Positions 27,193-35,756 of a stretch of 64,000 nt of DNA are shown here, in pieces (the first letter of the stretch is position 1; each line of letters opens with the position of its first letter). The stretch is from Edaphosphingomonas laterariae. GTDB taxonomy: Bacteria; Pseudomonadota; Alphaproteobacteria; Sphingomonadales; Sphingomonadaceae. The stretch spans positions 186,001 through 250,000 of the forward strand of contig NZ_FZOS01000001.1 in assembly GCF_900188165.1 (NCBI RefSeq), read 5' to 3'. A program made the position numbers and the translations under genes. The notes beneath the pieces are model-generated. The model ran no database searches. It was not told the DNA's origin and worked only from the letters and a program-made list of their open reading frames with translations.

Positions 27193-29427
27193 ATGACGAC
27201 CAATGCCCGCGCCGCCCGCGCGATTTTCCTGCTGTCCGCATCCGCGATGGCCTTCGGCATGCCGGCGACGGCCCAGGCGCAGGACGACATGACGGGAGCC
27301 AGCAGCGCCGATATCGTCGTCACCGCCCGCCGGCGCGAAGAAAAGCTTCAGGACGTGCCAATCGCCGTCACCGCGATCAGCCAGGCCGGTCTGGACTCCC
27401 GCGGGTTCGATGCCGTCACCGACGTCCAGCAGATTGCGCCGAACCTCAATTTCACGCCCGGCCAGGGCGGCAATAGCGGCGGCATCGCGGCCTTCATCCG
27501 TGGCGTCGGCGAGAATGATTTCATCATCACCTCCGATCCCGCCGTCGGCCTGTATATGGACGGCGTCTATATCGCCCGCACCTTCGGCGCGACGACCGAG
27601 CTGCTCGGGATCGACCGGATCGAGGTGCTGCGCGGGCCGCAGGGCACGCTGTTCGGCAAGAACACGATCGGCGGCGCGATCAACGTCGTCAGCGGCGTGC
27701 CCGATGGCAGCGACGTTCTGGAAGCGGATCTCCGCTATGGATCGTACAACACCGTCCGCGCGCGGACCAATGTGGAAGGCGCGCTGACCGACAAGCTGTC
27801 GCTCGGCATCTCCGTCCTCGGCGAATTTGGCGAGGGATGGCAGAAGGTCCCGTCGGGCAAGAATCTCGGCAACAAGCGCATGGTGGCCGGCCGCGTCACG
27901 CTTCATTATGACGACGGCCCGTTCGATGCGGTGCTCACCGTCGATGGTCTCCATCGCAACCAGAATTCGACCGCGCACTCGATGCTGGCCTTCACGCCGA
28001 CGCCCCTTTCCGACCTGCAGAACCTGCTGCTCGGGCCGTGCTGCACCGTGCCCGGCCGGATCGACCGCACGGATACCACGCAGTCGCTGAACCATGACGA
28101 CACGGATTCCGCCAATGCGGCGCTCACCCTGTCCTATGATGTCGGCGCGGGGACGATAAAGTCGATCACCGCCTATCGCTGGGTCAGCGCGCTGTTCGGC
28201 CGCGATGGCGATGCGTCTTCGGCCGTGAACTATGCCGGCGACATCCATGATGAGGGCGCCAAGCAGTTCAGCCAGGAACTGCAATATACGACGCCGCTGT
28301 TCGGCGATCGCGGCAATCTGCTGGTCGGCGCTTATTATTTCCGCGAACGCACCCGCGACGACACGCGCCTCGTGGTGGCCGATGGGCTCTATCCGGCGAT
28401 GATCGCGGCCGGTTTCGATCCGGCGCTGGCAACCGCGCTCGATCTCAACATCGATTTCTTCAACCGCCAGAAGACGACCAATTATGCGGCGTTCGGCAAT
28501 TTCACTTATGATCTGACCGACGCCCTGACCGTCGAGGTTGGCGGCCGCTACACCTATGAAAAGAAGACCTTCACCCAACGGTCGCTGCGTATCTACAGCC
28601 AGCAGCCGCTGATCCCCGGCTTCTATCCCTATACCCTGTCGGAAGACTGGGACGCCTTCAGCCCGCGCGCTTCGGTCAGCTACAAGTTCGACAGCAATGT
28701 GCTGGGCTATGCTTCCTGGTCGCGCGGTTTCCGCAGCGGCGGTTTCAACGGCCGCCCGACAGCCGAGATCGAAATCGGTTCCTACGACCCCGAATATCTG
28801 ACCGCCTATGAAGTCGGCCTGAAGAGCACGCTCGGCCCGGTGCTGCTGAACATCGCCGCGTTCCGCAACGAATATAAGGACCAGCAGCTGCTGGTGAACA
28901 AGACCAACCTGAACGTCGGTTACGAGAATGCCGGCAAGTCGCGGATCCAGGGCCTCGAACTCGAACTGTCCGCCCGGGTTACGCCGCGTTTCCAGATCAG
29001 CGGTTCGCTGGGCCTGCTCGACGCGAAATATCTCGAGTTCGAAACCGTGATCAACGGCCAGCCGGTCGACCTTACCGATCGCAAGCTCAAGCAGGCGCCC
29101 GAGATCACCGGCAACCTCAGCCTCGTCTATACCGCGCCGATCACCGACGAACTGGATGCCACCTTCCGCGCGGACACCACCTATCGCAGCCTCACCTATA
29201 TCGACGTCGAAAACTCGCCGCTGCGCGCGCCGGACCATGCCATCCTCAATCTTAGCGCGGATTTCGATCTGCCGTGGGATGGCACGTCGCTGCGCTTTGC
29301 GGTCGATAACGTCACCGACAAGCAGGTCGTGACGGCGGGCTTCGACGGCCGGGCGAGCTTTGGCTTCATGGAAGGCTTCTTCAGCGATCCGCGGCGCTAT
29401 TCGGTTACGCTGTCGATCCGGAGATAA
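27193..29427 (+). CDS. TonB-dependent receptor (1)
   Basis: Outer-membrane gated channel of 744 residues that takes up large or scarce substrates using TonB energy. It has a signal peptide (to about residue 28, ending AQAQ), a TonB box (DIVVTARRRE) and a plug domain with PIAVTAIS, IRGVGENDF and EVLRGPQGTLFGKNTIGGAINVV. The beta-barrel follows to the end. The last residues are SIRR instead of the usual terminal aromatic. A G-run ribosome site precedes ATG 27193. The plug resembles sphingomonad receptors for organic substrates rather than classic siderophore receptors; the ligand is unknown. Confidence 0.92.
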   Translation: MTTNARAARAIFLLSASAMAFGMPATAQAQDDMTGASSADIVVTARRREEKLQDVPIAVTAISQAGLDSRGFDAVTDVQQIAPNLNFTPGQGGNSGGIAAFIRGVGENDFIITSDPAVGLYMDGVYIARTFGATTELLGIDRIEVLRGPQGTLFGKNTIGGAINVVSGVPDGSDVLEADLRYGSYNTVRARTNVEGALTDKLSLGISVLGEFGEGWQKVPSGKNLGNKRMVAGRVTLHYDDGPFDAVLTVDGLHRNQNSTAHSMLAFTPTPLSDLQNLLLGPCCTVPGRIDRTDTTQSLNHDDTDSANAALTLSYDVGAGTIKSITAYRWVSALFGRDGDASSAVNYAGDIHDEGAKQFSQELQYTTPLFGDRGNLLVGAYYFRERTRDDTRLVVADGLYPAMIAAGFDPALATALDLNIDFFNRQKTTNYAAFGNFTYDLTDALTVEVGGRYTYEKKTFTQRSLRIYSQQPLIPGFYPYTLSEDWDAFSPRASVSYKFDSNVLGYASWSRGFRSGGFNGRPTAEIEIGSYDPEYLTAYEVGLKSTLGPVLLNIAAFRNEYKDQQLLVNKTNLNVGYENAGKSRIQGLELELSARVTPRFQISGSLGLLDAKYLEFETVINGQPVDLTDRKLKQAPEITGNLSLVYTAPITDELDATFRADTTYRSLTYIDVENSPLRAPDHAILNLSADFDLPWDGTSLRFAVDNVTDKQVVTAGFDGRASFGFMEGFFSDPRRYSVTLSIRR

Positions 29428-29463
29428 ACCAATCGCAACATAAGGCGGACGAGGGAGACGCGC

Positions 29464-30657
29464 ATGAAGAGACGGGACTTCATCGGATCACTCGGAACCA
29501 TGGGGGCGGCGGCATTGCTGCCCGCCCCCACCGCCGCGCAACAAGCCTGCGGCGACGCGCCGGCCACGCAATCGCGGGCAGCCTTTGCCGAGCTCGTTGA
29601 TCTGCTGCAGGAACTGGATCGGGATTATCTGAGCCCGAAGCGGCGAATTGCAGGCGTTACCGACATTTCCGACGGCCACCGGCAGATCCTGCATCATCTG
29701 CACGTCGCCCTGTCGCTGGTCGCCGAGGCCGATCCCGACCGCCCGGTTTTCCGCCGCACGGCGGACATGGCGATGAAGTTCTTCGGCGATAACCCCGACG
29801 CGCTTTACTACACCGCCTTCATCGATCCCGCCCGCACCTACCGGATCAGCGGCAATACCGCCGGCGCGGATTTCACCTCGTTCAGCTTCGAACGGGCAGC
29901 CTTCGATGGTTCCCCGTCAAGTGGCGTATCGATGGTCCTGGACGATCGCGATCTCGATATTTCGGCCGATGGAAATTTTGCCTTCAGCGTGGGCCCGGAC
30001 CAGAAGTTCAAGCTGGAACCCGGCGTCGGCATGATCCAGACGCGCCATTATTTCGAAACCGCGGCGCCGGTCTGCGCGGATCCCAACAGGCATGCCCCGC
30101 TGCGGATCGAGGCCGTCGGCCCGCTGCCCGTGCGCCCTGCCCCCGACGACGCATCGATCGCCGCATCCATCCGCCGCGTGGCGAACTTCCTGCGCAAGAC
30201 GACGATCGACATGTCGATGATGCAGCCGGGGAAAACGCCGGCTTGGGTGTCGCTCGTGCCCAATCGCTTCAATCCTGCCGAAATCCCCAGCGGCGATATC
30301 GGGTTCGCCAATCGCAGCGCCGCTTATGCCATGGCGCCCTATGCGCTTAGCCCGGATCAGGCGCTGGTGATCGAGGGGCGTTTCCCCAAATGCCGTTTCG
30401 CCAATGTCGTGCTGTGGAACCGCTACCTGCAGACCTATGACTATGTGGCGCACACCATTTCGCGCAATCGCAAGTCGACCACGCTGCTGCCCGATGGCCG
30501 CTTCCGCATGGTTCTCGCCCATCGCGATCCCGGCGTGCCGAACTGGATCGACACGCAGGGCCGCCGCGTCGGCCTTGTCTATTGGCGCTTCCTGCTGCCG
30601 GAGGAGTCGATCGAGCCCCTCACCACGCGCGTCGTTCCCCTGACGGAGTTGCGCTGA
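29464..30657 (+). CDS. Tat-exported DUF1214 domain protein
   Basis: 397-residue protein. The N-terminus has a twin-arginine signal (KRRDFIGSLG followed by an alanine-rich core and a TAAQ cleavage region), so it is probably folded before export. The C-terminal third carries the DUF1214 pattern (FPKCRFANVVLWNRYLQ, then RFRMVLAHRDPGVPNWIDT, GLVYWRFLLP). DUF1214 proteins are uncharacterised and often adjoin catabolic genes. It begins 36 bases after the TonB receptor stop with a good GAGGGAG site, so the two are probably co-transcribed. Confidence 0.82.
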   Translation: MKRRDFIGSLGTMGAAALLPAPTAAQQACGDAPATQSRAAFAELVDLLQELDRDYLSPKRRIAGVTDISDGHRQILHHLHVALSLVAEADPDRPVFRRTADMAMKFFGDNPDALYYTAFIDPARTYRISGNTAGADFTSFSFERAAFDGSPSSGVSMVLDDRDLDISADGNFAFSVGPDQKFKLEPGVGMIQTRHYFETAAPVCADPNRHAPLRIEAVGPLPVRPAPDDASIAASIRRVANFLRKTTIDMSMMQPGKTPAWVSLVPNRFNPAEIPSGDIGFANRSAAYAMAPYALSPDQALVIEGRFPKCRFANVVLWNRYLQTYDYVAHTISRNRKSTTLLPDGRFRMVLAHRDPGVPNWIDTQGRRVGLVYWRFLLPEESIEPLTTRVVPLTELR

Positions 30658-30659
30658 CC

Positions 30660-31199
30660 TCAGGCCCCGCGCTTGATCAGCCGGAAGAAGGCATAAGACG
30701 GGTCCGATGGCCCCGGCTTGCCGATCTTGGCACCTTCCAGGAAGGGATGTTCGAGATCGATGATCGACGGTGAGTGGATGTTCGCCCAATCCGCCACGAT
30801 GGCGCGGTGGAGGAATTTCCACTTGCCGTCGCGCTTGGCATATTTGTCGAAATAGCGGCCGCCGACGAGCACATCCATCGGCCCATCCGGCGTCTTGGCC
30901 CGGTGCAGGGCGAGCAGATAGACCTCGCCCTCGGCATAATCGCCGTCGAAGGCCAGATTGATCGTGGTCACATTATGATGGAGGATTTCCATCGGCGCCT
31001 GGATTTCGGGCAGCTTCTCGATGAACTCCATCGCCGGCCCGCAGAACATCGCGCCATGATCGTCGATGGCATCTTCATGATAGAGCGTGCGCAGCTTTTC
31101 ATGGTCGTGCCGGTCGGACGCCTGGCAATAGACGGTGATCAACTGCCGGATTTCCTCGCGGTCCAGCAATTCCTGCAGGCGCGCTTCCTTGTCGCTCAT
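30660..31199 (-). CDS. SnoaL-like (NTF2 superfamily) protein
   Basis: 179-residue cone-fold protein. The opening REEIRQLITVYCQASDRHDHEKLRTLYHEDAI is the usual SnoaL_4 start, with an Asp-His rich pocket region. Homologues include dehydratases and the small subunits of ring-hydroxylating dioxygenases, but no large subunit is present. It has a strong GGAGGAGAGG ribosome site. It ends 2 bases from the convergent DUF1214 gene and lies downstream of a terminator that closes the receptor transcript. Confidence 0.8.
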   Translation of the reverse strand: MSDKEARLQELLDREEIRQLITVYCQASDRHDHEKLRTLYHEDAIDDHGAMFCGPAMEFIEKLPEIQAPMEILHHNVTTINLAFDGDYAEGEVYLLALHRAKTPDGPMDVLVGGRYFDKYAKRDGKWKFLHRAIVADWANIHSPSIIDLEHPFLEGAKIGKPGPSDPSYAFFRLIKRGA

Positions 31200-31209
31200 G
31201 CCCTCTCCT

Positions 31210-31250
31210 CCAAAAGAAGAACCCCTCCGCGGCAGGCCGTGGAGGGGTTC
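31210..31250 (-). terminator. Rho-independent terminator after TonB receptor 2
   Basis: A 14-position stem (31219-31232 with 31237-31250, one G-T pair) and loop CAGG, starting 8 bases past the receptor stop on the minus strand. It is followed by a T-rich tail (TTCTTCTTTT), a convincing intrinsic terminator. Confidence 0.85.
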
Positions 31251-31258
31251 GATGATCC

Positions 31259-33553
31259 TTAGAACTTGATCCCGGCGGTGATGCCGTAAGTCCGCGGATC
31301 CGGGTAGTAAGCGACGGTCAGGCCGCCGAAGCCCGGGCCGAAGTCGATGAAGTTCGACGGGTTGTCTTCCTTCAGCAGGTTACGCACCCACAGCGACACC
31401 TGAGCCTCGACACCCGCGAGCGGGATTTCCGAGACCACGCCGCGCAGGTTCACGATCGTGCGGCCCTGCGACATCGTCGTCTTGGCGGTCTGCTCCGACG
31501 GGAAGTTCACGTCGATGGCATAGGGGTAGGTGTAGTACTTCGACACATAGTTCAGATCGCTGATCAGGTTGAAACGGCCCCAATCGCCTTCCGCCACGCG
31601 CCAATCGGCACCGAGCGACGCCGTATACTTCGGCGTGTGCGGGAAGGCGCGGTTATCCGCCACTTCCTGACCGAACTCGATGAACGACTTATACTTGGCG
31701 TCGAGGATCGAGAACGACGTGTTGAAGGTGAAGAAATCGGCCGGACGGACGATCGCTTCAAGTTCGATACCACGGATGCGCGCAGCACCGGCGTTGCGGA
31801 CGATCGACGAAGCAGCACCCTGTGCGGTGAACACCGCCAGCTGGATGTCCTTATGCTCGTCCCAGAAGCCCGCGATGTTCAGCTGCAGCTTGTTGTCGAG
31901 CAGACGGCTCTTAAAGCCGATTTCATAGCTGTCGACCTTTTCGGGCTTGTAGGGATCGCAAAGCTCCAATGCGCCCGACGGGCATTCCGCAGTCGGCGCG
32001 CCAACGCTGCTCGTTTCGCCGTTGAAGCCGCCCGACTTGTAGCCGCGCGCATAGCGAGCATAGACGTTGATCCGATCGGTCAGTTCGTAACGGACCGTCG
32101 CGGCCGGGCTCAGATTGTTGTACTTCGCCTTCGGAATGTCGCCATAGCCCACGTCGATGAAGGGCGCACCGCCATTCATGGCGTAATAGCGGCTGATATC
32201 CTTCTCTTCATGGTTGTAGCGAAGGCCACCGACCAGGACCAGGCGATCGGTCAGGTTATAATCAACCTGCGCATATGCCGCCCACGCTTCGGTGTGCGAA
32301 CCATAGTTCGAAACGAAATCCTGCGCGCCGTAGAAATAGCTCTGCGGGTTCTTCGTTTCCGAATGGTCCTTGAAGTAATAGAGGCCGGCCACATACTTCA
32401 GATTGTCATCGAGCGCCGAGCCCGAAACCTGCAGTTCCTGGCTGAACTGGTGATACTTCACATCGCGTTCGGTGCGCGCGATCGCGAGCGGCGAACCATC
32501 GAGATCGAGATTGTCGTGGAAACGCAGCTTGCGGTACGACGTGATCGACTTCAGCGTCGCGTCACCCAGATCGAGCGAAGCGGTGAGCGCGTGGCCCTGC
32601 GTACGGGTCTTTTCGAACACGTCCGCGTCGATGCTGCCCTTGGTCTGACGCTCCTTGTTCGCGAACTGCGCGAGCGGCAGGCCGGAATAATTGGCCGAAT
32701 TCGGATCGAAGATGTCAGCCGGGCCACCGTTCAGGTTGACCTGATACAGCTGCGCATAGTCCGGGCGCTGGTTGAAGTTCGAATAGTCATAGGCATAGTC
32801 GAACGTCAGATTGTCGGTCGGCTCGGCGCGGAGCTGAACCATGAAGCTCTGGCTGTCGATGTCGTTGGTGTCGGTGATGCCATGCGGATTGCCGACAATA
32901 TCGATCACGCCATCGCGCTTCTGGATCTGGCCCGACACCTTCGCCGAGAAGATGCCCATCGCCGGCAGATCGAGAACGCCCTTGAGCTTCCAGCCATCGA
33001 AATTGCCATAGGTGGCTTCGACCTGGCCGCCCAACTCACCCGACGGCTTCTTGGTGACGAGGTTCACCGCGCCGGCCAGCGTGTTACGGCCATAAAGCGT
33101 GCCCTGCGGACCACGCAGAACTTCGACGCGCTCGAGATCGGCGATGTCGAAGATCGAACCCTGCGCCTTGGCGATGTAGACGCCATCGACATACATGCCG
33201 ACCGCCGGTTCCCAGGTGATCGACGGGTTGATCGTCACCGAGCCGCGGATCGCGATCTGCGAGATCGTCTTGTTCGACGGCGCACGGTCGATCTTCATGT
33301 TCGGCGCAATCGAGCCGAGCTGGTCGATCGAGCTGATATCGCGCGACTGCAGATATTCGGTGCTCACCGCCGAAATCGCGATCGGCACCTGCTGCACATT
33401 TTCCGCACGCTTCTGGGCGGTGACGACGATGTCTTCCAGGCCGCCATTCACGTCGGCGGCGGCAGGAGCTTCCTGCGCGATCGCCGGCGCAGCGCCGAGC
33501 ACCATCGTCAACGCGAGCAGGCTCGCGCCGCGGTTCAAACCAGTCATGGACAC
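31259..33553 (-). CDS. TonB-dependent receptor (2)
   Basis: Outer-membrane receptor of 764 residues. I chose GTG 33553 because GGAGGA lies 7 bases upstream; ATG 33547 is too far from it. It has a signal peptide ending AIAQ, TonB box (DIVVTAQKRAE) and plug marks PIAISAVS, IRGSVTINP and EVLRGPQGTLYGRNTLAGAVNLV. The barrel ends in a C-terminal Phe (AGIKF), as normal for outer-membrane assembly. Its gene follows the GST gene by 20 bases and ends at a strong terminator. The ligand is unknown but probably matches the neighbouring enzymes. Confidence 0.93.
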   Translation of the reverse strand: MSMTGLNRGASLLALTMVLGAAPAIAQEAPAAADVNGGLEDIVVTAQKRAENVQQVPIAISAVSTEYLQSRDISSIDQLGSIAPNMKIDRAPSNKTISQIAIRGSVTINPSITWEPAVGMYVDGVYIAKAQGSIFDIADLERVEVLRGPQGTLYGRNTLAGAVNLVTKKPSGELGGQVEATYGNFDGWKLKGVLDLPAMGIFSAKVSGQIQKRDGVIDIVGNPHGITDTNDIDSQSFMVQLRAEPTDNLTFDYAYDYSNFNQRPDYAQLYQVNLNGGPADIFDPNSANYSGLPLAQFANKERQTKGSIDADVFEKTRTQGHALTASLDLGDATLKSITSYRKLRFHDNLDLDGSPLAIARTERDVKYHQFSQELQVSGSALDDNLKYVAGLYYFKDHSETKNPQSYFYGAQDFVSNYGSHTEAWAAYAQVDYNLTDRLVLVGGLRYNHEEKDISRYYAMNGGAPFIDVGYGDIPKAKYNNLSPAATVRYELTDRINVYARYARGYKSGGFNGETSSVGAPTAECPSGALELCDPYKPEKVDSYEIGFKSRLLDNKLQLNIAGFWDEHKDIQLAVFTAQGAASSIVRNAGAARIRGIELEAIVRPADFFTFNTSFSILDAKYKSFIEFGQEVADNRAFPHTPKYTASLGADWRVAEGDWGRFNLISDLNYVSKYYTYPYAIDVNFPSEQTAKTTMSQGRTIVNLRGVVSEIPLAGVEAQVSLWVRNLLKEDNPSNFIDFGPGFGGLTVAYYPDPRTYGITAGIKF

Positions 33554-33573
33554 TTACTATTCCTCCAGGGCGT

Positions 33574-34329
33574 TCAATCGGCCGTCGTTGCGGCACTCAG
33601 GTTGGCGGCGTGGTCATGACGGCCACGGCCGCAGAAGCGGTCGATCGCGTCGCCATCGGCACGGCCGAAGGCTGCAATATCGTCCGGCAACAGGGCATCC
33701 AGCGCGGCAACGGCGCGCTGCGTCGCCGCGCGCTCCGATCCGGCATCGAACCAGCGCTTCAGCGCCGGGAAACGCTGCCAGACCGACTTGTCCTTAAGCA
33801 GCGGGAAAATGGTATCGGCGGTGCGTATCCACGGCCATGTCGCGACATCCGCCAGGCCATATTCGGCGCCGGCGACGAACGGGCTTTCCGCCAGCCGCCG
33901 ATCGAGCACGCCGAGCAACCGGGCCACTTCGCTTTCGTAGCGCCGCACGCCATAATCGCGTTCGCCTTCCGGCGCATAACGCCAGAAATGGGTATATTGG
34001 CCGAACATCGGCCCGACGCTGGCGGTCTGCAGCATCAGCCACGACATCGCGCGGGAGCGCTGATGCGGATCGGCCGGCACCATCTGGCCCGAAGCCTCCG
34101 CAAGATAGAGCAGCGCCGCCGCGCTTTCGAACACCGCAAAGGGTTCGGCCCCGCGCTGATCGATCAGCACGGGCACCTTGTTGTTCGGGCTCATCGCCAG
34201 AAAGGCGGGGTCGAACTGCTGGCCTGCGAACACGTCCACATGCCGGAGCCGATAGGCAAACCCGCACTCCTCAAGCATCAGCACGAGCTTGAGGACGTTC
34301 GGGCTGCTCATGCCGAGCACCTCGAACAT
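33574..34329 (-). CDS. Glutathione S-transferase family protein
   Basis: 251-residue cytosolic GST. The thioredoxin-like N-terminal domain has a probable catalytic Ser in GMSSPNVLKLVLMLEE, cis-Pro in NNKVPVLID and the glutathione-binding VFESAAALLYLAE. The helical domain begins at about residue 90, with the N-capping stretch AEYGLADVATWPW. It resembles the YfcG/Ure2p-like group, whose members reduce disulfides or open ethers and peroxides. It is longer than the family's usual 200-230 residues, with a charged C-terminal tail. The start overlaps the SRPBCC stop (ATGA). Confidence 0.88.
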   Translation of the reverse strand: MFEVLGMSSPNVLKLVLMLEECGFAYRLRHVDVFAGQQFDPAFLAMSPNNKVPVLIDQRGAEPFAVFESAAALLYLAEASGQMVPADPHQRSRAMSWLMLQTASVGPMFGQYTHFWRYAPEGERDYGVRRYESEVARLLGVLDRRLAESPFVAGAEYGLADVATWPWIRTADTIFPLLKDKSVWQRFPALKRWFDAGSERAATQRAVAALDALLPDDIAAFGRADGDAIDRFCGRGRHDHAANLSAATTAD

Positions 34330-34826
34330 CAGGCGGCCTTCCGCGCGGCGTGCATCGCTTCGGCGCGCGCCTTGAGCGCCACGGCCGTATCGTCGAACGC
34401 GCGCTTCACCCAGTCGCCGCAGAAGCGCATGACGTGGATGCCGTTATCGCCGTAAAAGGCATCGGTGCTGTTATAGGCGCAGCGATCGGCACCCAGCGGC
34501 TCGATGATCTGGTCGCGCCGCGCCGGATAGGGCCAGATTTCCATGAAGGGCAGTTCCCAGGAAATCAGGCGCTCAGGCTCGATCGCGCAGATATATTCGA
34601 CATTGTCGACGATCTGGCCGGGCACCGTGTAGCTCGCCAGCTTCATGTTCACGGCAGCGCCCATTTCGAGCTTGCTGTCGCACACCACGCAGAACGGGTT
34701 CCAATCCTTATAGGCGGCGAAATCGGTGAGGATTTCCCAAACGACCGACGCGGGGGCGTCGATCTCGACGCGCTCGGAACGCACCACATTCGCAGGGTCG
34801 AGGGCCATACCGTCGGTCTGGGCCAT
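34329..34826 (-). CDS. SRPBCC family protein
   Basis: 165-residue START/Bet v1-like hydrophobic-ligand fold. It begins with the typical SERVEIDAPASVVWEILTDFAAYKDWNPF and ends in a long helix. I chose ATG 34826, 6 bases after AGGAG; a longer reading from 34889 is unlikely. These proteins bind or cyclise hydrophobic compounds or act in polyketide and steroid pathways. It leads a three-gene unit, SRPBCC-GST-TonB receptor. Confidence 0.8.
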   Translation of the reverse strand: MAQTDGMALDPANVVRSERVEIDAPASVVWEILTDFAAYKDWNPFCVVCDSKLEMGAAVNMKLASYTVPGQIVDNVEYICAIEPERLISWELPFMEIWPYPARRDQIIEPLGADRCAYNSTDAFYGDNGIHVMRFCGDWVKRAFDDTAVALKARAEAMHAARKAA

Positions 34827-35051
34827 ATCCATCTCCTGATTTTTGGGGCGACCCTTCTTGTCCGCTTGGCACGGCGGGGCCTTCGGCACCCCTGTGGCAG
34901 CGTTCCGCCCGGCCCGTCAATGGGCCGCTACGCAAATCAACGTTGCAAAATGTTCAAATTGCCAGCTTGCGGAACGAGTGTTGCCGATTTGCCATGCACA
35001 CACGTTAGGATATCGGGCCAAGTTGATGCAATTGGCTCAGGATTTGGCGGC

Positions 35052-35756
35052 TCAGGATTTGGGCGTGAACCGCGCAATCAGGTCATAGTCCGATCCCGGG
35101 AAGATCTGGCGGACATGGGTAACATCCACCTCGCCGCGCCAGGTGCGCCGCTCCACCAGCAGACATGCCGTATGCGGCTTGATATCCAGGAGGTCGGCAA
35201 TGCGCTTGTCGGCATTGATCGCCGCGATCCGGTGCTCCGCCTCGGTCCACGGCACCGCATCGAGCAACCAGGTGCCGGGGGGCGTCACGCTGAAATCCAC
35301 GTCTTCGGCCGATGGCGCCGCCGCAAGGCTGATCTGGCGCTCCTCGAACGCGAACGGACGATCATCGGCCATGTGCAGGCATTCGAGCTCGAGCAGATCG
35401 GCGGCGCCCGCCAACTGCCGCTCCACGGCATTTCCGGCCACGGCCGTGCGGCGGCGGCGCATCAACAGCTTATGGCTGTAGCGGCGGCTTCGCGTCTCAA
35501 CCTCGGCCCGAATATCGGGAACGGCGAGCACCGGCGCATGGACGCGCGGCTCCGCCACGAAAGAGCCCCCACGCCGGCGACGAACGATCAGCCCGGCATC
35601 CACCAGCGCGGCAATGGCCTTGTTCACCGTCATCCGCGCACAGCCGAATTCGGCCATGAGCTCATGTTCGAACGGGATGCGATGGCCCGGCGGCCAATCG
35701 CCCGAAAGAATGCGTTGTTCGATATGCGCGCGGATGCGACGGTTGAGCGTGGTCAT
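35052..35756 (-). CDS. hutC: Histidine utilisation repressor HutC
   Basis: GntR-family repressor of 234 residues, released from DNA by urocanate. The N-terminal winged helix is RIRAHIEQRILSGDWPPGHRIPFEHELMAEFGCARMTVNKA, shown here in part only: key parts are PPGHRIP and CARMTVNKAI. The C-terminal UTRA ligand domain covers about 85-230. ATG 35756 overlaps the hutF stop by 4 bases, so hutF and hutC form one operon. It should bind the site between hutF and hutI and so control both transcripts, including its own. Confidence 0.92.
   Translation of the reverse strand: MTTLNRRIRAHIEQRILSGDWPPGHRIPFEHELMAEFGCARMTVNKAIAALVDAGLIVRRRRGGSFVAEPRVHAPVLAVPDIRAEVETRSRRYSHKLLMRRRRTAVAGNAVERQLAGAADLLELECLHMADDRPFAFEERQISLAAAPSAEDVDFSVTPPGTWLLDAVPWTEAEHRIAAINADKRIADLLDIKPHTACLLVERRTWRGEVDVTHVRQIFPGSDYDLIARFTPKS

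Noticed and set aside
27133-29238. 701-codon minus-strand open frame
   Set aside because: Exact shadow of TonB receptor 1, whose signal peptide, TonB box and plug motifs are clear.
31637-33619. 660-codon plus-strand open frame
   Set aside because: Shadow of TonB receptor 2; no recognisable fold and an Arg/Val/Asp-rich low-complexity look.
34843-35088. 81-codon plus-strand frame before hutC end
   Set aside because: Overlaps the end of hutC and the SRPBCC promoter region; no ribosome site and no family resemblance.
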